Source of the DNA: Mesorhizobium helmanticense
Lineage (GTDB): Bacteria; Pseudomonadota; Alphaproteobacteria; Rhizobiales; Rhizobiaceae
Assembly: GCF_003034915.1 (NCBI RefSeq)
Contig: NZ_PZJX01000024.1
Location: forward strand, 124,001-188,000
Direction of reading: 5' to 3'
Length of the DNA stretch: 64,000 bases
Both the position numbers and the translations under genes were made by a program. Under the pieces are notes generated by a model. That model was not told where the DNA came from and ran no database searches. It saw only the letters and a list, made by a program, of their open reading frames with translations. Within the stretch, counting starts at the first letter, position 1, and each line of letters opens with the position of its first letter. Shown here in pieces: positions 53,438-61,890 of the stretch.

Positions 53438-55024
53438 TCAGGCTTCGAGCCAGCACTTCGCCAAAGCGTAGCCGTTCATCAGTTCCTGATGAGGGTCGTC
53501 GACCCAGCCGCCGACCTTGGCACCCGTCGCGTCGATGAACTGGTTGAACATCGGCAGGATCAGGCCGCCCTCGTCGCGCACCATGACAGCCATGTCGTGG
53601 TACATCTGCTTGCGCTTGGTCTCGTCGAGCTCGGCGCGCGCCGCCAGCACCATCTTGTCGAAGTCCGGACGCTTGAACCGCGTGTCGTTCCAGTCGGCCG
53701 ACGACAGATAGGCGGTCGAATACATCTGGTCCTGGGTCGAGCGGCCGCCCCAGTAGGAGGCGCAGAAGGGCTGCTTGTTCCAGACCTCGTTCCAGTAGCC
53801 GTCACCGGGTTCGCGCTTGAGCTCGATCTTGATGCCGGCCTTGGCGGCGCTCTGCTGGAAGAGCTGGGAGGCGTCGACAGCGCCGGGGAAGGCGACGTCC
53901 GAGGTCCTGAGCAGCACGGTGCCGTCGTGACCCGACTTCTTGTAGTGGAACTTGGCCTTGTCTGGATCGTATTTGCGCTGCTCGATCTCGCTGAACAGCG
54001 GATAGGACGCGTTGATCGGGAAGTCGTTGCCGAGCGAGCCGTAGCCACGCAGGATCTTGTCCAGCATCTCCTCGCGGTCGATCGCCAGCTTCAGCGCGGT
54101 GCGCAGGTCGTTGTTGTCGAAGGGCGCGGTGTCGCAATGCATGATGAAGACGTAGTGGCCGGGGCCGGCATGGTTGCGGATGGTCACGCCCGGCAGACGC
54201 TTGATCAGGTCGACGATCTTCGGCTCGACGCGGTTGATCATGTTGACCTGGCCGCCCTGCAGGGCTGACGTGCGCGCCGTGGCATCATTGATGACGATGA
54301 CTTCGATCTGGTCGGCATGGCCCATCTTGTCGCCCTGCCAGTAATTGGCGAAGCGCTCGCCGCCATGGCGCACGCCAGGCTCGTTGGTCACGATCTTGTA
54401 CGGGCCGGCGCCGATGCCGGCATCGGGCTTGTCCTTGCCGCCGTTCGGCTGGACGATCAGGTGGTAGTCGCTGAGCAGGTAGGGAAGGTCGGCGTTCGCC
54501 TCCTTCAAGGTCAGCACGACTTCCTTGCCGCTGGCCTTGATGGTCTCGATGCCTTTCATGTAGCCGAGCGCGCCGGACTTCGACTTCTCGTCTGAATGGC
54601 GTTCGAGCGTGGCGGCCACGTCCTCGGCGGTCACCGTCTTGCCATTGTGGAACTCGACGCCGTCGCGGATCTTGAGCGTCCACACCTTGGCGTCGTCCGA
54701 CGAGCCGATCTCCTCGGCGATGCGGTTCTCGAGCTTGCCCTCGGGCGATAGCTCGACGATCATTTCGCCCCAGCATTTGCCGAACGCGAACGGCACCTGC
54801 GTCATCATCAGCGCCGGGTCGAGGCTGTTGGTGGATTCGCCGCCGACAAGGCCGGCCTTCAGTGTGCCGCCCTTGACCGGACCGGCTGCGCGGGCTGCGC
54901 TTGAAAGCAGTGAATTGGCGAAGCTGGCGGAGACGCCGAGCGCGGCGGCGCGGCCGAGAAAGTCACGACGGCTGAGCTTGCCGAACGCGACGCGCCGGCT
55001 GAGATAGTCCAGTTCATTCGACAT
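53438..55024 (-). CDS. Oligopeptide-type ABC substrate-binding protein
   Basis: A 528-residue family 5 extracellular solute-binding protein. It has a Tat-type leader (LSRRDFLGRAAALG) ending after the ARAAG stretch near residue 48. The mature part starts GGTLKAGLVGG and has LSPEGKLENRIAEE, KIRDGVEFHNGKTVTAEDV and a typical C-terminal DGYWNEVWNKQPF region. RBS GAGGAACTC precedes the ATG. It is the second gene on the strand after the CocE-type hydrolase. Tat rather than Sec export suggests prefolding, and specificity is not predictable. Confidence 0.92.
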   Translation of the reverse strand: MSNELDYLSRRVAFGKLSRRDFLGRAAALGVSASFANSLLSSAARAAGPVKGGTLKAGLVGGESTNSLDPALMMTQVPFAFGKCWGEMIVELSPEGKLENRIAEEIGSSDDAKVWTLKIRDGVEFHNGKTVTAEDVAATLERHSDEKSKSGALGYMKGIETIKASGKEVVLTLKEANADLPYLLSDYHLIVQPNGGKDKPDAGIGAGPYKIVTNEPGVRHGGERFANYWQGDKMGHADQIEVIVINDATARTSALQGGQVNMINRVEPKIVDLIKRLPGVTIRNHAGPGHYVFIMHCDTAPFDNNDLRTALKLAIDREEMLDKILRGYGSLGNDFPINASYPLFSEIEQRKYDPDKAKFHYKKSGHDGTVLLRTSDVAFPGAVDASQLFQQSAAKAGIKIELKREPGDGYWNEVWNKQPFCASYWGGRSTQDQMYSTAYLSSADWNDTRFKRPDFDKMVLAARAELDETKRKQMYHDMAVMVRDEGGLILPMFNQFIDATGAKVGGWVDDPHQELMNGYALAKCWLEA

Positions 55025-55178
55025 GTTGAGTTCCTCACTCTGTTGGTACGACCTTACGGTCGTTTTTCTTGTTTCTTGTGAGGAGAATAATGACCGCAAG
55101 GGAAAGCGGTAAGCAAGACCGAATGCGACATGCCGTGGCGTAAATCGTACGTCGCAATTGGACCAACCCGATAAGCGC

Positions 55179-57164
55179 TCAGACAAGGCTGCGCGGTATT
55201 TTCTCCTCGGAATCGCGCTCGAAAACCAGGGTTTCGCCCTCATAGGCCTCGATTCTGGCACTCACGACAAAGTTTTGCGCGTCAGAGCGCATTTCGGCGG
55301 ATGTTTCGGTGCGCACCGACCATCCATTTCGCGACAGGGTCTGCGTCCAGTGGGTCTTGCCCGATGCTGACAAGGGATCGTCAGGATGGATCGTCCAGGT
55401 CTCGCGGGCGGTGCTGCCATTGGCAAGGCCGTGGGCGAGATCGCGCACTTCGCCGAAATCGTCTGTGATGGAGAGCGTGACGATCCCTGTCTTCTCGTCG
55501 CGATCGACATGGCGCTCGGAATTGGCGGGCCGAACCGTTTCGGTTGCCCAGGGCGAAGCACCTTCGGGGGGCGGGAAACTGACTTCATCGCCCTTCGCCA
55601 ACGGGCGCAGCGGCAGCATCAGCGTCGCCGCCGACAGGTCAAGGCTTGCAGGCTCTGGCGAGGGCCAGATCATCGGCCAATAGGCGTTGGAGACGGCAAT
55701 GCGCAGCCGGTGGCCGGCCGGCACGCGGTAGCCGCATTGGTCGAGCACGACCCGCGCCGAGACGGTCTCGCCTGGCACCAGCGCCTCGGGGAATTCATGT
55801 GAATTGCGATGCGTCAGGTTGAGCACCCCGTAGGAGATCAGCTCCGAAGCGCCGTCGGGATGCACGTCGCACAGCCGCACGGCGATGTTCGCCTGGCGCC
55901 GATCCGAGGCAACCCTGACCAGAACCTCCGGCGCGCCTAGAATGTCGATCGCTTCTCTCAGCGCCGGCTGGTCGAAACACACCGACAGCGCATCGTCGGG
56001 CCGCTGGTCGCCGGGCAGTTCCGGGCCGAAGGTGAAGGGGAAATATTCGCCGCCGGCAAGGCCGCAGTTCTGCGGCGAAGCGACGATGGCCGGCTTGTTG
56101 CCTGCGGGGATGAGCTCGATCTTCCGCGTCTTGATGGCGGGCGACGGCCATTCCTGTTCCGCAACCCAGCGGCCCGGCCGCTCCGGATGCCAGCGCGCCG
56201 GGCGCACGCTATCCATCACATAGGCCCGGTAGGCCGGGTCGGCCTCGACGCCGGTGTCGATGCCTTTCAGCCAGCGATCCCACCAGCCCAAGGCCTCCTG
56301 CAGGAAACCGATGGCCGGCGTGGGTGCCGCGTAATGCGGGTATTTGTGGATCCAGGGACCGACGATGCCCTTGACCGGCGCCTCGATGTTGGTCACGAGG
56401 TGGGAAATCGTGTTGCGGTAGCCGTCATGCCAGCCGCCGATCGACAGCACCGCCGCCTTGACGGCGGAAAAATCCTCGCAGATCGACCCGCGCTTCCAAT
56501 AGGCGTCGCGATGCTGGTGCTTCAGCCACAGCGGCATCAGGAAAGGCTGGTTCTCCAGCCGGGTCAGCCACAAATCGCGCCATCTGTTATCGCCGGCGAG
56601 CAGCGGGTCCGGCGGCCGCGACGAATAGGACAGCATGGTCGAGGCCCAGCCGAAATTTTCGATCAACAGGCAGCCGCCCTTGTAATGGATGTCGTCGGCA
56701 TAGCGGTCGACGGTCGAGCAGATGCTGATCACCGCCTTCAGCGCCGGCGGCTGCTTGGCCGCCACCTGAAGGCAGTTGAAGCCGCCCCAGGAGATGCCCA
56801 TCATGCCGACATTGCCGTTGCACCAGGGCTGGGCCGCTGCCCAGGCGATGACATCGCAGGCGTCCTGCAATTCCTGCTCGGAATATTCGTCGTCCATCAG
56901 CCCTTCGGAATCGCCATTGCCGCGCATGTCGACGCGGATCGAGGCGTAGCCATGGCCGGCAAAATAGGGGTGCGTCAGCTGATCGCGAAAGATCGTGCCG
57001 TCGCGCTTGCGGTAGGGTAGATGTTCGAGGATCGCCGGCACCGGATCGTCGCCGGCATCTTCCGGCATCCACACCCGCGCCGACAACCGGCAGCCGTCCG
57101 GCATGACGATGCCCATATCGGGAAATTCGACGACCTTGCGGGGAAATTCGGTGACGGTTTTCAT
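55179..57164 (-). CDS. CocE/NonD-family hydrolase
   Basis: A 661-residue alpha/beta-hydrolase of the X-Pro dipeptidyl-peptidase S15/CocE group. The N-terminal catalytic domain has RVDMRGNGDSEG and the nucleophile elbow GISWGG (Ser125), a cap domain follows, and a C-terminal jelly-roll (about residues 380-600) completes the fold. No signal peptide is present. It is upstream of and on the same strand as the peptide-type ABC unit (154-bp gap), so it may hydrolyse the transported ester, amide or acyl-peptide inside the cell. Confidence 0.88.
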   Translation of the reverse strand: MKTVTEFPRKVVEFPDMGIVMPDGCRLSARVWMPEDAGDDPVPAILEHLPYRKRDGTIFRDQLTHPYFAGHGYASIRVDMRGNGDSEGLMDDEYSEQELQDACDVIAWAAAQPWCNGNVGMMGISWGGFNCLQVAAKQPPALKAVISICSTVDRYADDIHYKGGCLLIENFGWASTMLSYSSRPPDPLLAGDNRWRDLWLTRLENQPFLMPLWLKHQHRDAYWKRGSICEDFSAVKAAVLSIGGWHDGYRNTISHLVTNIEAPVKGIVGPWIHKYPHYAAPTPAIGFLQEALGWWDRWLKGIDTGVEADPAYRAYVMDSVRPARWHPERPGRWVAEQEWPSPAIKTRKIELIPAGNKPAIVASPQNCGLAGGEYFPFTFGPELPGDQRPDDALSVCFDQPALREAIDILGAPEVLVRVASDRRQANIAVRLCDVHPDGASELISYGVLNLTHRNSHEFPEALVPGETVSARVVLDQCGYRVPAGHRLRIAVSNAYWPMIWPSPEPASLDLSAATLMLPLRPLAKGDEVSFPPPEGASPWATETVRPANSERHVDRDEKTGIVTLSITDDFGEVRDLAHGLANGSTARETWTIHPDDPLSASGKTHWTQTLSRNGWSVRTETSAEMRSDAQNFVVSARIEAYEGETLVFERDSEEKIPRSLV

Positions 57165-57337
57165 GCGGGTCTCTCCAGGATGTCAGTGACGCATGAAGCG
57201 CGCATGTCATGAAGTCAAACCGGCGACGGTCTGTGTCGCCGCGACGACGATTTGGCTGTGCCACGCTCGACGTCCATCTTGCGCCGTTCCGTTAATTTAT
57301 GTATTACGTTTATTCACTTGGATCCGGCGAACTAAGG

Positions 57338-57601
57338 ATGTCTCGCCTGAGAATCGTCTGGGATGAGCCGAAGCGTGTGACTAACCTCGAAAATCGGGGT
57401 CTCGACTTTGCCAAACTCGATATTGAGTTTTTCGCGACCGCGACCGTCCTCCCAGCCAAAGCCGGTCGGCTCAAAGCGATTGGCGAATTCAAGGAGACCG
57501 TTCTCGCCGTTGTTTTCAAGCCGCTTGGTTCCGAAGCGATTTCGGTGATCTCGATGCGTCGTGCCAGCCGAAAGGAAAGGTCAGTCTATGAGCAATCCTA
57601 A
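57338..57601 (+). CDS. brnT: BrnT-family toxin
   Basis: An 87-residue type II toxin of the BrnT RNase family. It has the typical WDEPKRVTNLENRGLDF start (KxxxNxxKHG-like helix), a central beta-sheet, and an ISMRRASRKERSVYE end containing the conserved RxAsxrE pattern. It would degrade RNA when free. The ATG at 57338 fits the family start. It overlaps the antitoxin gene by 14 nt. The promoter region upstream is AT-rich with a TGTATTAC stretch that could include a BrnA operator. Confidence 0.85.
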   Translation: MSRLRIVWDEPKRVTNLENRGLDFAKLDIEFFATATVLPAKAGRLKAIGEFKETVLAVVFKPLGSEAISVISMRRASRKERSVYEQS

Positions 57602-57899
57602 ATCTCCCATTCGACCGCTCACCGATGAGGAGGAAGCGGAAATTCAAAAACAAATTGCTGCTGATCCCGACGACGCAGAGGCGACCGACGAACAACTGGC
57701 GCAAGCCAGGCCTTTCGCGGAAGTGCTTCCGGAACTTTTCGAGAGCATCAGGCGTGCGCGTGGCCGGCCGGCCGTGGAGAAGCCCAAGCAAGTTGTGTCC
57801 ATACGCCTGGATCAGGATGTCGTCAGCAAATTCAAGGCCACAGGCAAAGGCTGGCAGGCCAGGATAAATGAGGTGCTGAAGAAGGCGAAGGTAGGTTAG
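57588..57899 (+). CDS. brnA: BrnA-family antitoxin
   Basis: A 103-residue antitoxin. The N-terminal half is acidic, with a GRPAVEKPKQ segment, and the C-terminal VSIRLDQDVVSKFKATGKGWQARINEVL is the ribbon-helix-helix DNA-binding domain that also neutralises BrnT. It starts at the ATG behind AAAGGAAAGG and overlaps the toxin gene by 14 nt, a toxin-first arrangement typical of brnTA. BrnA should autoregulate the pair. Confidence 0.85.
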   Translation: MSNPKSPIRPLTDEEEAEIQKQIAADPDDAEATDEQLAQARPFAEVLPELFESIRRARGRPAVEKPKQVVSIRLDQDVVSKFKATGKGWQARINEVLKKAKVG

Positions 57900-57923
57900 G
57901 CGACGGCCAACATCCGAACTGCG

Positions 57924-58517
57924 TCAATTCAGCGGAATGTCGTTCTCGGCCTTGCTCGCCTGATAGGCGCCGGACAGCTCGTCATAGAGCGCGGAGATTG
58001 TCCCGATCCGCCCTTCCAACCGCAGGCGCTCGGCCTCCGGCAGCGCCCGAACCATCCTGCGGATGGAAAAACTCTTCCAATAGGCGTTCTCGGCATTGTA
58101 GCCGCCGGGGTCGAGGGTGAAGACCTCCTTCAGGATCTTCAGATCGTGCGGAATGGCGAAGCTGTCGCGCGAATCCTCGTGGCTGAAAAGGTAGTAGAAA
58201 TTGTCGAAGCCGGTCCAGGTGATCGCCGACAGGCAGAGCGAGCAAGGCTCGTGGGTGGCAAGGAAAATGGCGTCCTTGGTGTCGACACGCTCGGCCTTGG
58301 GCATCTCGTAGAAGCGCTTCAGGCAATGCACCTCGCCGTGCCAGAGCGGGTTTTCGATCTCGTTGTTGGTTTCGGCCAGCACCAGCGAACGATCGTCCTT
58401 CCTCAGGATCGCCGCTCCGAACAGCTTGTTGCCATGGGCGACGCCATCGGCTGTCTTCGGCACGATGTCGTGCTCGATGACGTCGAGCAGGCGGTTGATC
58501 AGCGATATGTCGGTCAC
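57924..58517 (-). CDS. Cytidine/deoxycytidylate-fold nucleoside or base deaminase
   Basis: A 197-residue zinc deaminase. The zinc and catalytic motif is HGEVHC near the middle with PCSLC (HEPCSLCLSAITW) later. The sequence beyond residue 130 is specific. It is translated from a GTG that overlaps the allA stop codon by one base (TAGTG), which ties it to the ureide operon. A purine or ureide-related base substrate, such as guanine, is suggested by context only. A longer frame from another GTG is possible. Confidence 0.8.
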   Translation of the reverse strand: MTDISLINRLLDVIEHDIVPKTADGVAHGNKLFGAAILRKDDRSLVLAETNNEIENPLWHGEVHCLKRFYEMPKAERVDTKDAIFLATHEPCSLCLSAITWTGFDNFYYLFSHEDSRDSFAIPHDLKILKEVFTLDPGGYNAENAYWKSFSIRRMVRALPEAERLRLEGRIGTISALYDELSGAYQASKAENDIPLN

Positions 58518-59020
58518 TATGCAATCCTGTCGGGAAGATGGATTTCGTAAGGGTGCGAGAAATGACACTCTTCGAGGTTGGAGCCGTCGCCGCCACGATC
58601 GACGATCAGGAAATCCTGGGGCTCACCGATCGGCGTCAGCACACTGTGCCAGAGGTTGCGCCGATAGTTGATGCCTTGCCCGGGCGCGGTGATGAAGGCG
58701 TGCGGCTCGCCTGGGCCATCCTTGCCGTCCTGGCAGACCACGACCAGGAAAGGGCGCGGCGACAGCGGGATGAAGGCCTGGCTGCCGAAGGGATGGCGCT
58801 CGACCATGGTCAGCTTCAGCGGCAAATCATAGGGCGTGCCACGCACCATGGAGATCAGCACGCGGGCATTCGGCCCCCGGGCCTCGGCGGTGGCGAGATC
58901 GTGGTAGCGCTCGGCCTTGCCGCCATTGATCGGGTAGTGGTTGTCGCCGCCCATGTCGATGACGTCGCCGAATTCGGCGAAGCTTTCGCGGGTCAGCGGC
59001 CGGGCGACGATGCGGGTCAT
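58517..59020 (-). CDS. allA: Ureidoglycolate lyase
   Basis: A 167-residue cupin-type enzyme that splits ureidoglycolate to glyoxylate and urea, the end of ureide breakdown. Family landmarks: MTRIVARPLTRESFAEFGDVI, FVVVCQDG-type core written here as FLVVVCQDGKDGPGEPHAF, and WHSVLTPIGEPQDFLIVDR. The ATG overlaps the stop of the preceding allE gene by 4 nt. It belongs to a minus-strand unit with puuE-uraD and allE. Confidence 0.92.
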   Translation of the reverse strand: MTRIVARPLTRESFAEFGDVIDMGGDNHYPINGGKAERYHDLATAEARGPNARVLISMVRGTPYDLPLKLTMVERHPFGSQAFIPLSPRPFLVVVCQDGKDGPGEPHAFITAPGQGINYRRNLWHSVLTPIGEPQDFLIVDRGGDGSNLEECHFSHPYEIHLPDRIA

Positions 59021-59880
59021 CGCGCGCGACCGCCGATGCCCGCCCCGCCAAGCTTGGCGTGCCGGTTGACGTCCTTGTAGAGCAGATAGCGGAACTTGCC
59101 TGGACCGCCGGCATAGCAGGCCTGCGGGCAGAAGGCGCGCAGCCACATATAGTCGCCGGCCTCGACCTCGACCCAGTCCTGGTTGAGGCGGTAGACCGCC
59201 TTGCCTTCCAGCACATAGAGGCCGTGCTCCATGACATGGGTCTCGGCGAAGGGGATGACCGCGCCCGGCTCCAGCGTGACGATGGTGACATGCATGTCAT
59301 GGCGCATGTCTTCAGGATCGACGAAGCGCGTCGTCGCCCAGCGCCCCTCGGTGCCGGGCATCGGGCTCGGTGCAACATCCTGCTCGTTGGTGAAGAAGGC
59401 TTGCGGCGTATCGATGCCGTCAACCGCCTCATAGGCCTTGCGCACCCAGTGGAAGCGCACAGCCGCCCCGCTCTCATTGCGGACGGTCCAGCCGCTGGCC
59501 GGCGGCAGGAAAGCATAGCCGCCCGGCCTCAAGTTATGCTTTTTGCCGGCAAGCGAAACGCTGAGCTCGCCCTCGACCACGAACAGCACGGCTTCGGCGC
59601 CGGCATCCAGTTCCGGCCGGTCGCTGCCGCCGCCGGGAGCGATCTCGACGATGTATTGCGAAAAGGTCTCGGCAAAGCCGGACAGCGGGCGCGCGATGAT
59701 CCACACCCGGGTCTTGTCCCAGAACGGCAGGGCGCTGGTGACGATGTCCTGCATCACCCCCCTGGGAATGACGGCATAGGCCTCGGTAAAGACGGCGCGG
59801 CCGGTCAACAGCTCGCTCTGGCCGGGATGGCCGCCATGCGGCGCGTAGTAGGTTCGCTCGGGCGTCTTGATCGTATCCAT
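59017..59880 (-). CDS. allE: (S)-ureidoglycine aminohydrolase
   Basis: A 287-residue double-cupin enzyme releasing ammonia from ureidoglycine to give ureidoglycolate. The first cupin has VVEGELSVSLAGKKHNLRPGGYAFLPP. The second cupin has LEPGAVIPFAETHVMEHGLYVLEGKAVYRLNQDWVEVEAGDYMWLRAFCPQACYA, with the metal and catalytic residues of the YlbA family. The ATG at MDTIKTPER was used; a TTG 9 nt upstream exists. It follows the puuE-uraD fusion by 11 nt. Confidence 0.92.
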   Translation of the reverse strand: MDTIKTPERTYYAPHGGHPGQSELLTGRAVFTEAYAVIPRGVMQDIVTSALPFWDKTRVWIIARPLSGFAETFSQYIVEIAPGGGSDRPELDAGAEAVLFVVEGELSVSLAGKKHNLRPGGYAFLPPASGWTVRNESGAAVRFHWVRKAYEAVDGIDTPQAFFTNEQDVAPSPMPGTEGRWATTRFVDPEDMRHDMHVTIVTLEPGAVIPFAETHVMEHGLYVLEGKAVYRLNQDWVEVEAGDYMWLRAFCPQACYAGGPGKFRYLLYKDVNRHAKLGGAGIGGRAR

Positions 59881-59891
59881 GGGTTTCAAAC

Positions 59892-61316
59892 CTATTGCGG
59901 CAGCATGTCTCTCAGCCGAAGCAGCGCGATGCGCTCGACCTGTTTGCAGGCGGTGTCGAATTCGGCGCCGCGGCTGTTGCCGATGCGCGCCTCGAACTCC
60001 GCCAGGATTTCTTCCTTGGTCTTGCCTTTCACCGCGATGATGAAGGGGAAGCCGAAGGTCGCGACGTAAGCGGCGTTGAGCTTGGAAAACAACTCGCGCT
60101 CCTTGTCGGTCAGCGCATCGAGCCCGGCGGACGCCTGCTCTTTCGTCGACTCTGCCGTCAGCCGCCTGGCCTTTGCCAGTTTGCCGGCAAGGTCGGGATG
60201 GGCGTTGAGCACGGACAGCCGCTCGGCCTCCGTCGCCGCGCGGAAGACCCGGCAGAGCGCATTATGCAGGCCTCCGGCACTGTCATGCGCCGCGCCTAGT
60301 TCCAATTCGTAGGCGCGCTCGGCAATCCACGGTGAATGCTCGAATACGCCGCCAAAGGCCTGGACGAAGGCCTCGAATTCCATTTTCGAAGGACGCAACG
60401 CCGGCGGCTGGTATGGGTGTGTCTCTTGCCAATGCTTGGCGATGTCGATGCGCCGCGCCAGCCAGACCTTGTCGTGCGATTTGACATAGTCGACGAAGCG
60501 CTTCAGCGCCGCGACCCGCCCCGGCCGGCCGACGAGCCGGCAGTGCAGCCCGATATTCATCATGCGCGGCCGCCCTTCTTTGCCCTCGGCATAGAGCGTG
60601 TCGAAACTATCCCTGAGATAGGCAAAGAACTGGTCGCCGGAGTTGAAGCCTTGCGGCGTGGCGAAACGCATGTCGTTGGCGTCGAGCGTATAGGGGATGA
60701 CGAGCTGCGGTTTCTTGGCGCCATCATGCTCGAGCCAGTAGGGCAGCTCGTCGTCATAAGTATCCGACACATAATCGAAGCCGCCCTCCTCGGCCACCAG
60801 CCGCACCGTATTGACTGAGGTGCGGCCGGTATACCAGCCGGTCGGGCGCGCGCCGGTCACCTCGTAGTGCAGCTTGATCGCCTCTTCGAGGTCGCGGCAC
60901 TCGTCTTCCGGCGCATGGTCTCGGTAGTCGATCCATTTCAGCCCGTGCGAAGCGATCTCCCAGCCGGCCTCCTGCATTGCGGCGACCTGGTCCGGCGAGC
61001 GTGCCAAAGCGGTGGCGACGCCGTAACAGGTCACCGGCACTTGCGCCTCGGCGAACAGGCGATGGAGCCGCCAGAAACCGGCGCGGGCGCCATATTCGTA
61101 GATCGATTCCATGTTCCAGTGGCGCTGGCCGAGCCAGGGGGCCGCACCGACGATCTCGGACAGGAAGGCTTCCGAGGCCTTGTCGCCATGCAGCACGCAG
61201 TTCTCGCCGCCCTCCTCGTAATTGACGACGAACTGCACCGCCACATGCGCGCCGCCGGGCCATTTCGGATCGGGCGGATTGGCTCCGTAGCCGCGCATGT
61301 CCCGTTCGTAACGCAT
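59892..61316 (-). CDS. puuE: Allantoinase-OHCU decarboxylase fusion (PuuE-UraD)
   Basis: A 474-residue bifunctional protein. The N-terminal 305 residues are the polysaccharide-deacetylase-fold allantoinase PuuE (NPPDPKWPGGAHVAVQFVVNYEEGGE and WIDYRDHAPEDECRDLEE), which opens allantoin to allantoate without metal-dependent TIM-barrel chemistry. Residues about 310-474 are 2-oxo-4-hydroxy-4-carboxy-5-ureidoimidazoline decarboxylase (FGGVFEHSPWIAERA, LNAHPDLAGKLA and FPFIIAVKGK). It performs two steps of the same pathway, on either side of allantoin. RBS GGCAGGAGCGACA. Divergent from uraH. Confidence 0.92.
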   Translation of the reverse strand: MRYERDMRGYGANPPDPKWPGGAHVAVQFVVNYEEGGENCVLHGDKASEAFLSEIVGAAPWLGQRHWNMESIYEYGARAGFWRLHRLFAEAQVPVTCYGVATALARSPDQVAAMQEAGWEIASHGLKWIDYRDHAPEDECRDLEEAIKLHYEVTGARPTGWYTGRTSVNTVRLVAEEGGFDYVSDTYDDELPYWLEHDGAKKPQLVIPYTLDANDMRFATPQGFNSGDQFFAYLRDSFDTLYAEGKEGRPRMMNIGLHCRLVGRPGRVAALKRFVDYVKSHDKVWLARRIDIAKHWQETHPYQPPALRPSKMEFEAFVQAFGGVFEHSPWIAERAYELELGAAHDSAGGLHNALCRVFRAATEAERLSVLNAHPDLAGKLAKARRLTAESTKEQASAGLDALTDKERELFSKLNAAYVATFGFPFIIAVKGKTKEEILAEFEARIGNSRGAEFDTACKQVERIALLRLRDMLPQ

Positions 61317-61512
61317 TGTCGCTCCTGCCGGATGGTCGAGGTGAAGATATCGAAAGGAGCGCCCGCGCATTCCCCCGAAAATTTTTGAAAGTGCTTTTTG
61401 CCGCGATCCGCTCGACCGGGACTTATGCATGGCCTTTAATGGGCGCACAATTCATCACTATGTTCGATTGTACCGGGCCAATTCGTTCATATCGGAAACA
61501 GGAGACGGCTAG
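61317..61512. other. puuE-uraH divergent promoter region
   Basis: A 196-bp gap between divergent purine units. It is AT-rich in its right half (61425-61500), where a promoter for uraH-xdhAB would be. No clear palindromic operator stands out. Confidence 0.45.
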
Positions 61513-61887
61513 GTGGCAGAAACGTCGAAAGCCGATGGCGGGCGTCTGACGACCCATGTCCTCGACACCGCGACCGGCCGACCGGCGGCAGGCCTGTCGA
61601 TTGCGCTCTACCGTCTCGACGGCGCCACGCGCACCCATCTGAAGACGGTGGTCACCAATAATGACGGCCGCTGCGACGCGCCTTTGCTTGCCGGCGCCGA
61701 TTTCCGCACCGGTGAATACGAACTGGTCTTCGCCGCCGGCGACTATCTGCGCCGGCAGGGAACAAAGCTGCCGGAACCGGCCTTTCTCGACAGGGTGCCG
61801 ATCCGCTTCGGTATGGCCGAACCGGTGCACTATCATGTGCCGTTGCTGATCTCGCCCTACGGCTATTCGACCTACAGGGGGAGCTGA
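61513..61887 (+). CDS. uraH: 5-Hydroxyisourate hydrolase
   Basis: A 124-residue transthyretin-related protein that hydrolyses hydroxyisourate to OHCU. The N-terminal [14 protein letters not shown] is the His-containing strand, RxxRF-like [21 protein letters not shown] is the central block, and the C-terminal YRGS is the defining tetrapeptide. No Sec signal is present. It starts at GTG behind AGGAGACGGC. It starts the plus-strand unit and ends 3 nt before xdhA. UraH and UraD act in series, here on divergent transcripts. Confidence 0.93.
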   Translation: MAETSKADGGRLTTHVLDTATGRPAAGLSIALYRLDGATRTHLKTVVTNNDGRCDAPLLAGADFRTGEYELVFAAGDYLRRQGTKLPEPAFLDRVPIRFGMAEPVHYHVPLLISPYGYSTYRGS

Positions 61888-61890
61888 AAC

